Assembly: GCF_900187455.1 (NCBI RefSeq)
Contig: NZ_FYDX01000008.1
Location: 62,001 to 126,000 of the forward strand
Reading direction: 5' to 3'
Source of the DNA: Pseudomonas sp. Irchel 3E13
Lineage (GTDB): Bacteria; Pseudomonadota; Gammaproteobacteria; Pseudomonadales; Pseudomonadaceae
Length of the DNA: 64,000 bases
The position numbers and the translations under genes are program-made. Shown here piece after piece: positions 32,576-41,123 of this stretch (positions are counted from its first letter, which is position 1; every line of letters starts with the position of its first letter). Under the pieces are notes generated by a model. The model was not told the origin of the DNA, made no database searches, and was given only the letters and a program-made list of their open reading frames with translations.

Positions 32576-33742
32576 ATGACCATGCTCTATGCCCCCGACG
32601 AACATCAGGAAATCCGTGACGCCGTACGCGCCCTGTGCCGCGAGTTTCCGGACGAGTACTTTCGCAAGATCGACGAACAGCGCGCCTACCCGGAAGCCTT
32701 TGTCGATGCGCTGATCGGCGCCGGCTGGCTCGCCGCGATGATCCCCGAAGAGTACGGCGGTTCCGGCCTGGGCCTGACCGAAGCGTCGGTGATCATGGAA
32801 GAGATCAACCGCTCGGGCGGCAACTCCGGCGCGGTACACGGGCAGATGTACAACATGAGCACGCTGCTGCGTAACGGCAGCCGGGCGCAGAAGGAGAAGT
32901 ACCTGCCGAAGATCGCGGCGGGGGAGTTGCGTATCCAGTCGATGGCGGTGACCGAGCCCACGACCGGTACCGACACCACCAAGATCAAGACCAACGCGGT
33001 GAAGAAGGACGGGCGCTACGTCGTCAGTGGCCAGAAAGTCTGGATCTCGCGGGTGCAGCACTCCGACCTGATGATCCTGCTGGCGCGGACCACGCCGCTC
33101 ACTGAGGTGAAGAAGAAATCCGAGGGCATGTCGATTTTCATCGTCGACCTCAAGGACGCGATCGGCAAGGGCCTCACCGTGCAGCCGATCCCCAACATGG
33201 TCAACCACGAGACCAACGAGCTGTTCTTCGACAGCCTGGAGATTCCCGAAGAGAACCTGATCGGCGAGGAGGGCAAGGGCTTCAAGTACATCCTCGACGG
33301 GCTCAATGCCGAGCGCACGCTGATTGCCGCTGAATGCATCGGCGACGGTTACTGGTTCATGGAGCGCGCGGTGAAGTACGCCAACGAGCGCGTGGTGTTC
33401 GACCGTCCGATCGGACAGAACCAGGGGGTGCAGTTCCCGATTGCCGATGCCTTCATCGAGATCGAAGCCGCCAACCTGATGCGCTTCAAGGCCTGCCAGT
33501 TGTTCGATGCCAATCAGCCCTGCGGTGCCCAGGCCAACATGGCCAAGTACCTGGCGGCGAAAGCCTCCTGGGAAGCTGCCAACGTTTGCCTGCAGACCCA
33601 CGGCGGCTTCGGCTTCGCCAACGAATACGACATCGAGCGCAAGTTCCGCGAGACCCGCCTTTATCAGGTCGCGCCGATCTCCACCAACCTGATCTACGCC
33701 TACGTCGCCGAGCACCTGCTCGGGCTGCCGCGTTCTTTCTGA
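32576..33742 (+). CDS. Acyl-CoA dehydrogenase of the itaconate-type cluster
   Basis: This 388-residue acyl-CoA dehydrogenase has SMAVTEPTTGTDTTKIKT (flavin/substrate loop), YVVSGQKVWISRVQHSD and the C-terminal HGGFGFANEYDIERKFRE. Where medium-chain enzymes carry the catalytic Glu (YEGT), this protein reads LYQVAPIST, so the base must come from elsewhere or the chemistry differs. A similar gene is part of the Pseudomonas ich-ict-ccl operon, where its substrate may be a methyl-branched dicarboxylyl-CoA. ATG 32576 follows AGGAAA; ATG 32582 is close behind. Confidence 0.9.
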   Translation: MTMLYAPDEHQEIRDAVRALCREFPDEYFRKIDEQRAYPEAFVDALIGAGWLAAMIPEEYGGSGLGLTEASVIMEEINRSGGNSGAVHGQMYNMSTLLRNGSRAQKEKYLPKIAAGELRIQSMAVTEPTTGTDTTKIKTNAVKKDGRYVVSGQKVWISRVQHSDLMILLARTTPLTEVKKKSEGMSIFIVDLKDAIGKGLTVQPIPNMVNHETNELFFDSLEIPEENLIGEEGKGFKYILDGLNAERTLIAAECIGDGYWFMERAVKYANERVVFDRPIGQNQGVQFPIADAFIEIEAANLMRFKACQLFDANQPCGAQANMAKYLAAKASWEAANVCLQTHGGFGFANEYDIERKFRETRLYQVAPISTNLIYAYVAEHLLGLPRSF

Positions 33743-33752
33743 GGAAGCTGCC

Positions 33753-34946
33753 ATGGCTACCGAAAAACCGCTTCTGGCGCTTGAAGGCATCACCGTGGTG
33801 TCGCTCGAACACGCCATCGCCGCACCGTTGGCCACGCGCCACCTGGCCGATCTGGGCGCCCGCGTGATCAAGGTCGAACGCCCCGGCAGCGGCGACTTCG
33901 CCCGCGCCTATGACGACCGCGTCGAGGGCCTGGCCTCGCATTTCGTCTGGGTCAACCGCTCCAAGGAAAGCCTGACCCTGGACCTCAAGCAGCCCGAGGC
34001 CACGGATATCCTGATGACGTTGCTGGCCGACGCCGATGTGCTGGTGCAGAACCTCGCCCCCGGCGCTGCGGCGCGCATGGGGCTGTCGTTCGAGGCGTTG
34101 GCACCGACTCATCCGCAACTGATCGTCTGCGATATCTCCGGTTACGGCGAGGGCGGGCCGTACACCCACAAAAAGGCCTACGACCTGTTGATCCAGAGCG
34201 AGGCGGGTTTTCTGTCGATCACCGGCACGCCGGATGAACCGGTCAAGGCCGGCATCTCGATTGCCGACATCGCCGCCGGCATGTACGCCTACACCAATAT
34301 TCTCGGCGCGCTGATCGAGCGCGGCAAAACCGGGCGGGGCCGGCGCATCGAGATCGCGATGATCGACGCGATGGTCGAGTGGATGAACTTTCCGATGTAC
34401 TACGCCTACCAGGGCCAGGAGCCGCCGCGGCGCACCGGTGCCTCGCACGCGACGATCTATCCCTACGGGCCATTCCGCGCCGGCGACGGCCGCACGGTGA
34501 TGCTGGGCCTGCAGAACGAACGCGAGTGGGCGCTGTTCTGCGACAAGGTGCTGGGCGACGCCGCGATTGCCAGTGACGAACGGTTTTCCAGCAATGCTCG
34601 GCGCACCGCCAACCGCGAGCTGGTGCGTGCCCTGATCGAGGACACCTTCGCCGACCTGACCGCCGACGAGGTCATGGCGCGCCTGGATGGCGCCGATATC
34701 GCCAATGCCAATGTCAGCACCATGGCTGACCTGTGGAAGCACCCGCAGCTTGAGGTCCGCCAGCGCTGGACCCAGGTGGACACGCCGGCCGGGCCTGTGC
34801 CCGCGCTGCAACCACCGGGCATGGGTGGCGACCATCCCGCGCGCATGGGACCGGTGCCGGCGCTGGGTGAACACACGACGGCGATCCTGCATGAACTGGG
34901 CTATGCGGACAGCGCCGCCGACCTGCGCGAAAGGAAGGTGGTGTGA
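33753..34946 (+). CDS. ict: Class III (CaiB/BaiF) CoA-transferase, Ict-like
   Basis: This 397-residue family III CoA-transferase moves CoA from succinyl-CoA or another donor to an organic acid. Family landmarks are APLATRHLADLGARVIKVERP at the N-terminus, the probable catalytic Asp in KKAYDLLIQSEAGF near residue 151, and GRRIEIAMIDAMVEWM. It starts 10 bases after the dehydrogenase and its stop overlaps the lyase start. In Pseudomonas the equivalent enzyme (Ict) activates itaconate with succinyl-CoA. Substrate choice here rests on gene order. Confidence 0.85.
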   Translation: MATEKPLLALEGITVVSLEHAIAAPLATRHLADLGARVIKVERPGSGDFARAYDDRVEGLASHFVWVNRSKESLTLDLKQPEATDILMTLLADADVLVQNLAPGAAARMGLSFEALAPTHPQLIVCDISGYGEGGPYTHKKAYDLLIQSEAGFLSITGTPDEPVKAGISIADIAAGMYAYTNILGALIERGKTGRGRRIEIAMIDAMVEWMNFPMYYAYQGQEPPRRTGASHATIYPYGPFRAGDGRTVMLGLQNEREWALFCDKVLGDAAIASDERFSSNARRTANRELVRALIEDTFADLTADEVMARLDGADIANANVSTMADLWKHPQLEVRQRWTQVDTPAGPVPALQPPGMGGDHPARMGPVPALGEHTTAILHELGYADSAADLRERKVV

Positions 34947-35794
34947 TGGCGACCCGGCAATTGAACCTCGGGCGGGCGCGGACCTTCCTGTTCGTCCCGG
35001 CCAACCGCCCTGAGCGCATCGGCAAGGCCCTGGCTAGCGGGGCGGACGTGATCATCGTCGACTTCGAAGACGCCGTTGCACCCGCTGAAAAACCGGCCGC
35101 ACGCCTGGCCTTGCTGGCGTGGCTCGATGCCAACCGCGATGAGCGCGTCACCGTCAGGGTCAATGCTGCCGGCACCCAATGGCACGAGGAGGATTTGCAG
35201 ACCTGCCGCCACCCTGGCGTCGCCGGGGTGATGCTGCCCAAGGCGGAAAGCGCCGAGCAGGTGGAGCACGTCCATGACACCAGTGGCAAACCGGTGTTGT
35301 GCATCGTCGAGACCGCACTCGGCATCGATGCCCTGGCGCAGGTGGCCGAAGCCCCGGGCTGCGCCCGTCTGACGTTCGGCAAGCTGGACCTGGCCGTGGA
35401 GCTTGATCTGATTCCGGACGAATCAGATCCCGACGAACTGGTGTTCCTGCCCTGGCGCGCACTGCTGGTGCTCGCCAGCCAGCGGGCGGGTTTGCCTGCC
35501 CCGGTCGACGGGGTGTTCACGGCGATCGGCGACGCCGCAGGCCTGGCTCGCTACGCCAGGCGTGCGCGCCAACACGGTTTCAGCGGTCAGTTGCTGATCC
35601 ACCCGAGCCAGGTGACCACGGCCGCTGCGGCCTTCACCCCCTCGGCGGTGGACATCGCCTGGGCGCAATCCGTCAGCCGTCTGGCGCAAGCGGCGGGCGG
35701 TGGGGTGGTGGTGCTCGACGGGCGGATGATCGATGCGCCGGTGATGGCCCGTGCGCAACGCATCCTCGCACTGGCTGTTGAATTCGGTCTCTGA
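34946..35794 (+). CDS. ccl: CitE/HpcH-family citramalyl-CoA lyase-like protein
   Basis: This TIM-barrel lyase of 282 residues would split citramalyl-CoA to acetyl-CoA and pyruvate. It has IIVDFEDAVAP (metal and substrate Asp/Glu), GVMLPKAESAEQVEH, CIVETALGIDAL and LTFGKLDLAVEL, with LLIHPSQV near the end, all characteristic of CitE-like malyl/citramalyl-CoA lyases. ATG 34946 shares a base with the ict stop and has AAGGAAGG upstream. Together with ich and ict it makes a three-step route releasing pyruvate, and PDH genes lie directly upstream of the module. Confidence 0.85.
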   Translation: MATRQLNLGRARTFLFVPANRPERIGKALASGADVIIVDFEDAVAPAEKPAARLALLAWLDANRDERVTVRVNAAGTQWHEEDLQTCRHPGVAGVMLPKAESAEQVEHVHDTSGKPVLCIVETALGIDALAQVAEAPGCARLTFGKLDLAVELDLIPDESDPDELVFLPWRALLVLASQRAGLPAPVDGVFTAIGDAAGLARYARRARQHGFSGQLLIHPSQVTTAAAAFTPSAVDIAWAQSVSRLAQAAGGGVVVLDGRMIDAPVMARAQRILALAVEFGL

Positions 35795-35936
35795 ATCCAG
35801 CGGCGATTGCGGACGCTTGGGGCTGTGTCTTTTCCGTTTTGGAACAGCTCCTGGTCCAAATCACAAATTCTTAAATCCGGCCCGGCTCAATACCATTGAG
35901 GCTCGAAACCCGGTAGCTGATGCAGGAGCAAAACCC

Positions 35937-37457
35937 ATGGATTACAACACCAACAAAAATCCGATTGCCATGCGTGGGGCACGAAAAGGCGTCCGTAACG
36001 GTGCCGACTATATCGACTCGCTCCGCGATGGTCGTTCCGTATGGATCGACGGCGAGCGCATCAAGGACGTGACGGTCGATCGTCGTTTCCGTGGCGCCGT
36101 TCAGTCCATCTCCGATCTGTATGACATCCAGTGCGACCCGGCCCAGCAGGACAAGATGACCTTCGTCTCGCCAACCTCCGGGGCGCGGGTCGGCCGGTCG
36201 TTCATGCTGCCGCGTTCCGCCGACGATCTGCGTCTGCGCCGCGAAATGATGAAGACCTGGATGGACGCCGTAGGCGGGATGATGGGCCGTACCCCGGACT
36301 TCCTCAACGTGATGGTCAGTGCTCACGCCTCGGCCCACGAACTGTTCGCGGCGGGTGGCGAACGATTTGGCCGCAACATTCTCGACTACCACGAATTCAT
36401 CCGCGAGAACGACCTGGCGCTGACCCATTCGCTGGTGTCGCCGGATATCGACAAACGCCTGCAGATGTTCGAACAGCCCGGTGACATGGTGATGCGCGTG
36501 GTGCGCGAATCCGATGCCGGTATCTACGTCTCCGGGGCTCGCTCGGTGGCTACTTTGGGCCCTCTGGCCAACGAAGTGCTGATCATGCCGGCGGCCGCCA
36601 AATTCCCCCTGGTGGACGATGCCGAGGCCTACGCAGTCGGGTTCGCCTGCGCCATCGACACCCCCGGGATGAAGATGATCTGCCGTCCCGGTTTCCCCAC
36701 CAACGGCCACTTCGCCAATGACCCGCTGACCGCGCGGATGGACGAGATGGACGCCGTGCTGTGGTTCGACGAAGCGTTCATCCCGTGGGAGCGGGTGTTC
36801 ATGTACCGCAGCATCAAGGCCGTCGAGTCGGCGATGAAGTCGCCCTCCGGTCCCCACGGTTCGCACCAGTCCGCCACCCGCTCCCTGGCCAAGATGGAGT
36901 TCCTGCTGGGCATCGCCTACAACCTGACGGAGGTGAACCACAGCCGCTTCCCGAACGTGATGGTGCAACTGTCCGAACTGGTGGCCTACGTCGAGACCCT
37001 GCGTGCGTTGATCCGCGTGGCGGAAATCGACTGCATCAAAGGCCCGGGCGACACCGTCGTGCCCTACGAGCAGCCGCTCAACGTAATCCGTGCGCAGTAC
37101 CCGGCGATGCATGCCCGTGCGCTGGAAATCCTTCAGCTTCTCGGTGCGGGCAACGTGGTCGTCGCGCCGACCGTCGAAGACCTTCGCAGCGAAAACGGCC
37201 CGATCATCGACCGTTACTGCGCCGGTGCCGACATTCCCGCCGAGCGCAAGATGGAGCTGTTGCGGCTGGCCTGGGATGCGTCCTGCTCGTCCTTCGCCGG
37301 GCGGCAGAACCTCTACGAAAAATTCTTCTCTGGCGACCCATGGCGCAATGCCCAGATGCGCGGCGAGCGCTATCCGGGCGCACGCGAGGCGCAAGACCGC
37401 GTCTGGGCGTTCCTCGATCGCAATGGCGAATGGGACCAGCGCATCAACGGCAGATAA
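35937..37457 (+). CDS. HpaB-family FADH2-dependent phenol monooxygenase
   Basis: This 506-residue flavin monooxygenase belongs to the 4-hydroxyphenylacetate 3-hydroxylase (large component) family, which shares the acyl-CoA dehydrogenase fold and hydroxylates phenols using reduced FAD from a separate reductase. Typical stretches are GADYIDSLRDGRSVWIDGE at the N-terminus, the middle CRPGFPTNGHFANDPL and WFDEAFIPWERVFMYR, and ENGPIIDRYCAGADIPAE at the C-terminus. AGGAG eight bases upstream selects ATG 35937. The probable reductase is encoded at 39192. Neighbours are an extradiol dioxygenase and FAH hydrolase, so it likely makes a catechol for ring cleavage. The standard hpa pathway genes are absent, so the substrate may not be 4-hydroxyphenylacetate. 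Confidence 0.9.
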   Translation: MDYNTNKNPIAMRGARKGVRNGADYIDSLRDGRSVWIDGERIKDVTVDRRFRGAVQSISDLYDIQCDPAQQDKMTFVSPTSGARVGRSFMLPRSADDLRLRREMMKTWMDAVGGMMGRTPDFLNVMVSAHASAHELFAAGGERFGRNILDYHEFIRENDLALTHSLVSPDIDKRLQMFEQPGDMVMRVVRESDAGIYVSGARSVATLGPLANEVLIMPAAAKFPLVDDAEAYAVGFACAIDTPGMKMICRPGFPTNGHFANDPLTARMDEMDAVLWFDEAFIPWERVFMYRSIKAVESAMKSPSGPHGSHQSATRSLAKMEFLLGIAYNLTEVNHSRFPNVMVQLSELVAYVETLRALIRVAEIDCIKGPGDTVVPYEQPLNVIRAQYPAMHARALEILQLLGAGNVVVAPTVEDLRSENGPIIDRYCAGADIPAERKMELLRLAWDASCSSFAGRQNLYEKFFSGDPWRNAQMRGERYPGAREAQDRVWAFLDRNGEWDQRINGR

Positions 37458-37475
37458 GTCGACGTAATGCCCGGG

Positions 37476-37498
37476 ATGCCGCAGCCAGGCTGCGGCAT
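37476..37498 (+). other. Strong intercistronic hairpin
   Basis: A perfect 11-bp stem, ATGCCGCAGCC / GGCTGCGGCAT with a single-base centre, lies between the monooxygenase and CMD genes. No T tract follows on either strand, so it is more likely a message-stability or partial-termination element than a full terminator. Confidence 0.65.
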
Positions 37499-37533
37499 TG
37501 GAAAAACAACAAGAACAACGTGCGGAGTTCCAC

Positions 37534-38070
37534 ATGCCCCGTATTCACCTGCCGACCCCGGCCGAAGAGCCCGAAGCATTTGCCCTGCTTCAGGCCAAGC
37601 GCGGCCATGCACCCAACGCCCAGATCTTCCGGACCCTGGCCATCTGCCCGGAGATCCTCGACGTCTTCATCCCCATGGCCGACGCCGTCCGCCAAGGCTA
37701 TGGCCTCGACCCTCGACTGCGTGAAATGGCCATCGTGATGGCGTGCCAGACCATGGGCACCCACTACGAACACGATCCCCACTGGAACCGCGCCATCAAG
37801 GAAGGCGTGAGCAAGGAACAGATGCTCGCCCTGTGGGACTTCGAAAAGAGCCCGCTGTTTTCCGAACTGGAGAAAGCCGTACTGCGCCTGGCGCGGGATG
37901 CGACCCGTGCGCCGGCGCAGGTCGCCACTTCGGTCTGGGAAGGGGTTTTCCACCGCCTTGGCCCCAAGCAGAGCGTGGCGCTGCTGTTCAATATCGGTTG
38001 GTACAACATGACCGGCCGGTTGACTGGCCCCCTTGAGTTAAGCAACGAAGCCGATTTCACCCGGCTCTGA
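37534..38070 (+). CDS. Carboxymuconolactone decarboxylase family protein
   Basis: This 178-residue CMD-family protein has GYGLDPRLREMAIVMACQ followed by HYEHDPHW, the His/Glu pattern of the decarboxylase branch, and lacks the Cys-x2-Cys pair of AhpD. The later segment LARDATRAPAQV matches the family's second helix region. GGAG six bases before ATG 37534 fixes the start. Relatives of this branch occur next to oxygenases in aromatic catabolism, sometimes without a proven reaction. The CMD protein at 7529 belongs to a different branch. Confidence 0.85.
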   Translation: MPRIHLPTPAEEPEAFALLQAKRGHAPNAQIFRTLAICPEILDVFIPMADAVRQGYGLDPRLREMAIVMACQTMGTHYEHDPHWNRAIKEGVSKEQMLALWDFEKSPLFSELEKAVLRLARDATRAPAQVATSVWEGVFHRLGPKQSVALLFNIGWYNMTGRLTGPLELSNEADFTRL

Positions 38071-38091
38071 ACAGACACCAGGAGACTTACC

Positions 38092-39117
38092 ATGCCATTG
38101 CCAACACCGGTCTATTACCCACCATTCAACGTCACCCGCTCCAGCCACGCCATCATCACCTCCCGTGACCTGGAAGCCAGCCGCGATTTCTACGAGCAGG
38201 TCATTGGCCTGGTCCTCACCGAGCGCGATGCCGATACCCTGTATTTCCGCGGCCTGGAAGAGGTGTGCCACCACAGCCTGGTGATCAAGCGTCACGACGG
38301 TACGCCAGAGGCCGAAGCGATCGGCTTTCGCGTCTACACCGAAGAAGAGCTGGACAAGGCCGAGCACTTCTACCGCAACAAGGGCCTGCCGGCGCGCTGG
38401 ATCGAAGTTCCGCACCAGGGGCGCACGCTGCTGGTCAACGACCCGGCCGGCACCCCGGTGCAACTCTGCGCCACCATGCCGACCACGCCGCGCCTGTACA
38501 CCCAGTTCCAGGACTTCAAGGGCGGCGCGGCGATGCGCTTCGACCACTACCAGATCCAGGTGCCGAATGTGCAGGAGCAAACCGATTTCTACGCAGAAAT
38601 GGGTTTCCGCATTTCCGAGTACATGGCCCTCGATGAAAAGCTGATCGCGACTTTCATGTTCCGCAAACCGGGCACCCAGGACATCGTGTTCCTGGAAAAC
38701 CCGGGCCCGCGTCTGCACCATTTCGCCTACACCGTGACCGATTCCCACAGCATCCTGCGGGCTTGCGATGTCGCCGGCAACCTGGGCATGGGGGATGTGG
38801 TCGAGCGTGGTCCGGGCCGTCATGGCCCGGCCGGGGTGTTGTTCGTGTACCTGCGTGATCCCGATGGTCATCGCGTGGAGCTGTTCTGTGATCACTACCT
38901 GCTGATCGATATCGAGGTTGAGCCCGTTGCGTGGGACGTGCGCAAGCCGGGTCTGTCGCTGCGCTGGGGCTTGCCACCGCAAGAGGCCTGGTTCAACGAG
39001 ACCACCGCGTTCGGCGGCGTCGCCACCCAGCAGCTCGCCCACGAGCGAGGACCGCTGTCGACGCTTGAAACCTACCTGGCAGAAAAGGCCCGCGTCAGGG
39101 CTGCCGCCAAGAAGTAG
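38092..39117 (+). CDS. Type I extradiol (catechol 2,3-) dioxygenase
   Basis: This two-domain VOC-fold dioxygenase has 341 residues. The C-terminal domain holds the metal triad: His in FDHYQIQVPN (about residue 152), His in RLHHFAYTVTD (about 209) and Glu in HRVELFCDHY (about 263), so it should bind Fe(II) or Mn(II) and open a catechol beside the hydroxyl pair. The N-terminal domain (SSHAIITSRDLEASRDFY) lacks ligands, as usual. CAGGAGA precedes the start. With the HpaB-type monooxygenase upstream and the FAH hydrolase downstream it forms a meta-cleavage route. HpaD-like homoprotocatechuate enzymes are the nearest type I can suggest. Confidence 0.9.
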   Translation: MPLPTPVYYPPFNVTRSSHAIITSRDLEASRDFYEQVIGLVLTERDADTLYFRGLEEVCHHSLVIKRHDGTPEAEAIGFRVYTEEELDKAEHFYRNKGLPARWIEVPHQGRTLLVNDPAGTPVQLCATMPTTPRLYTQFQDFKGGAAMRFDHYQIQVPNVQEQTDFYAEMGFRISEYMALDEKLIATFMFRKPGTQDIVFLENPGPRLHHFAYTVTDSHSILRACDVAGNLGMGDVVERGPGRHGPAGVLFVYLRDPDGHRVELFCDHYLLIDIEVEPVAWDVRKPGLSLRWGLPPQEAWFNETTAFGGVATQQLAHERGPLSTLETYLAEKARVRAAAKK

Positions 39118-39125
39118 CGTAGCAA

Positions 39126-39148
39126 GGGGCCACTTATGCGGTGGTCCC
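39126..39148 (+). other. Intercistronic hairpin before the reductase gene
   Basis: GGGGCCAC (39126-39133) pairs with GTGGTCCC (39141-39148), seven pairs plus a G-T, loop of seven. No T tract. Minor structural element. Confidence 0.4.
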
Positions 39149-39191
39149 GTGCGGCGTGCAGCGTCGATAACAACAAGAGTGGAGTATCACC

Positions 39192-40160
39192 GTGACGACA
39201 CAGACAGCAGTGCAGACAGCCCCGGCCAAGGCCGGCGCCAGCTTCGACGGCCGCGCCTTGCGCGACGCGTTCGGCTCATTCGCCACCGGAGTGACCATCG
39301 TCACCACCGCCGGGCCGGACAACGTCGATATCGGCTTGACCGCCAACAGCTTCTCTTCGGTATCGCTGGACCCGCCGATGGTGCTCTGGAGCCTGGCGCG
39401 GACCTCCTTGAACATGGATGCCTTCCGCAGCAGCGGGCATTTCGCCGTTCATATCCTCTCGGCCGATCAGGAGGCGCTTTCCGGGCGCTTCGCCAGCAAA
39501 GGCATCGACCGCTTCGAAGGGCTTGCGCCTGAGCGCGGGCCGGACGGTATTCCGCTGTTGCAGGACTGCATGGCGCGCTTTACCTGCAAACTGGCGTACC
39601 AGTATGAGGGCGGTGATCACGTCATCTTCGTTGGCGAGATCGTCGAATTCAGTCACTCCGCGCGCAAGCCGCTGGTGTTCCATGGCGGGCGCTATGGCAT
39701 GTTGTTGCCCAAGCAGGCCGCCCGCTCTGATGCCCTGGATGAGTTCAGCAACCTGTCCTCCGACGACCTGCTCTACCAGGTCTCCAATGCCTACTTCCAG
39801 ACCCGGCAGAAAGTCATCGAAAAGCTCGAAGACAATCGCTGGACGGCAGAGGAATATGCCGTGCTGAGCATCATTGGCCGGGAAGACGGGCTGTGTGTGC
39901 CGGAGATCGTCGCGCGCAGCGAGAAGGTCCGTGGCCAGGGTGTTTCCGCCGCCATCGTGCAGAAGCTGATCGGCCGTGGCCTGCTGCACGAAGTCGATAG
40001 CGACGACGGCCAGGTCGCTGTTCGGCTGACCCCGGCAGGGCGTGCTGCGGTGCTGGAGCTGATCGCCATTCGCAAGTCGAGCGAAGCCGATGTTCAAGGC
40101 GATCTGGACCCCAGCGAGGTGCAACTGCTGAAGCACCTGCTGGCTCGGCTTGTCTCATGA
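39192..40160 (+). CDS. Flavin reductase fused to a C-terminal MarR-like domain
   Basis: This 322-residue protein combines two domains. Residues 20-170 are a flavin_reductase-like split barrel (FGSFATGVTIVTT, LTANSFSSVSLDPP, ILSADQEALSGRFA), which makes reduced flavin with NAD(P)H. Residues 195-315 look like a MarR winged helix (VPEIVARSEKV, AAIVQKLIGRGLL, VRLTPAGRAAVLEL). The reductase C1 of Acinetobacter 4-hydroxyphenylacetate hydroxylase has this fusion, and there the MarR-like part senses the phenolic substrate and controls activity. GTG 39192 is the start, with GGAG upstream. It would feed the monooxygenase at 35937. A DNA-binding role of the MarR part is possible but unproven. Confidence 0.9.
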   Translation: MTTQTAVQTAPAKAGASFDGRALRDAFGSFATGVTIVTTAGPDNVDIGLTANSFSSVSLDPPMVLWSLARTSLNMDAFRSSGHFAVHILSADQEALSGRFASKGIDRFEGLAPERGPDGIPLLQDCMARFTCKLAYQYEGGDHVIFVGEIVEFSHSARKPLVFHGGRYGMLLPKQAARSDALDEFSNLSSDDLLYQVSNAYFQTRQKVIEKLEDNRWTAEEYAVLSIIGREDGLCVPEIVARSEKVRGQGVSAAIVQKLIGRGLLHEVDSDDGQVAVRLTPAGRAAVLELIAIRKSSEADVQGDLDPSEVQLLKHLLARLVS

Positions 40161-41083
40161 AAATCGCACGCTACCGCTCCATGGACGGGGCCGAGCGGCT
40201 CGGTATCGTTTCCAGAGCCTCGGGCCTCGAGTTGCTGGTGGATGTTGCCAAGGCCGCCGCGGTACGAGGCGGCGCGGCGACGCCGGGTTCGGTCATGGGC
40301 TTGATCGAGGGCGGCGCAGCGGCAATGGACGCCACCCGCGAACTGCTCGCTTGGGCCGAGACGCGCCAGGACCCGCTCTGGATCGACGACCCGGACACCG
40401 TCGACTGGCTGACGCCCGTTCCCGAGAAGTCGATGTTCTGCGCGGGGCGCAACTTCGGGCGGCACCTGCTGGAGTCGAAGCAAGGCAACAGTGCCAGCAA
40501 ACTGCACAGTGACTTTCCCACCGGCTTTATCAAGCTCGGGCGCACGCTGGTTCCGCACAAGAGCCAGGTCAAGCGGCCTGCCGATGTGCAGAGCCTGGAC
40601 TACGAGGTCGAGATCGCCCTGGTGCTGGGCAAGGCCATCGATGCCCAGAGCGATATCGACGCTGCCAGCGCCATCTTCGGCTACACGATTTTCAACGACC
40701 TGTCCGCGCGGGAGTGCCAACTGCGCGAGATGCAGAACGGCATGATCATGCTCGGCAAGAACTACCCCGGTTTCGGCCCGATCGGCCCGTACATCCTCAC
40801 CGCCGACGAAGTGCCGGACCCCACCGCGCTGGTGCTGTGGCTGAAGGTCAACGGCGAGCTTCGCCAGCAGTCCGATTGCCGCGACCTGATCTTCGATTTT
40901 CCGCACCTGGTCGCCTTCTGGTCACGCTTCGGCCTGGTGCCCGGCGACCTGATCAGCACCGGTACGCCCGAGGGCGTGGCCTTGCACCACAAGCCCGATC
41001 CGCAGGCCTGGTACCTCAAGCCTGGCGACTACGTGGAAGCCGGCGTGCAGGGCATCGGCGTGCTGGAAACCTTCATCGTCTAG
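40157..41083 (+). CDS. FAH-family hydrolase of the ring-cleavage block
   Basis: This 308-residue fumarylacetoacetate hydrolase-fold enzyme has metal-ligand segments DYEVEIALVLGKA and FNDLSARECQ, with GDLISTGTPEGVALH as the C-terminal loop. It would hydrolyse, hydrate or decarboxylate the ring-opened product of the extradiol dioxygenase. It overlaps the reductase gene by four bases (ATGA), which ties the enzymes together. It is longer than the FAH protein at 4587 and clearly not a recent duplicate of it. HpcE/HpaG-like and 2-hydroxyhepta-dienedioate-type roles are alternatives. Confidence 0.88.
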   Translation: MKIARYRSMDGAERLGIVSRASGLELLVDVAKAAAVRGGAATPGSVMGLIEGGAAAMDATRELLAWAETRQDPLWIDDPDTVDWLTPVPEKSMFCAGRNFGRHLLESKQGNSASKLHSDFPTGFIKLGRTLVPHKSQVKRPADVQSLDYEVEIALVLGKAIDAQSDIDAASAIFGYTIFNDLSARECQLREMQNGMIMLGKNYPGFGPIGPYILTADEVPDPTALVLWLKVNGELRQQSDCRDLIFDFPHLVAFWSRFGLVPGDLISTGTPEGVALHHKPDPQAWYLKPGDYVEAGVQGIGVLETFIV

Positions 41084-41123
41084 TGACCATTACGGCTCGT
41101 CTCTCTTGTTTATGGAGTGAACC

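Noticed and set aside
35937..41083. Naming the block as the hpa (4-hydroxyphenylacetate) operon
   Set aside because: The monooxygenase, reductase and dioxygenase fit, but dehydrogenase, isomerase, hydratase and aldolase genes of that pathway are missing and CMD and GST genes are added.
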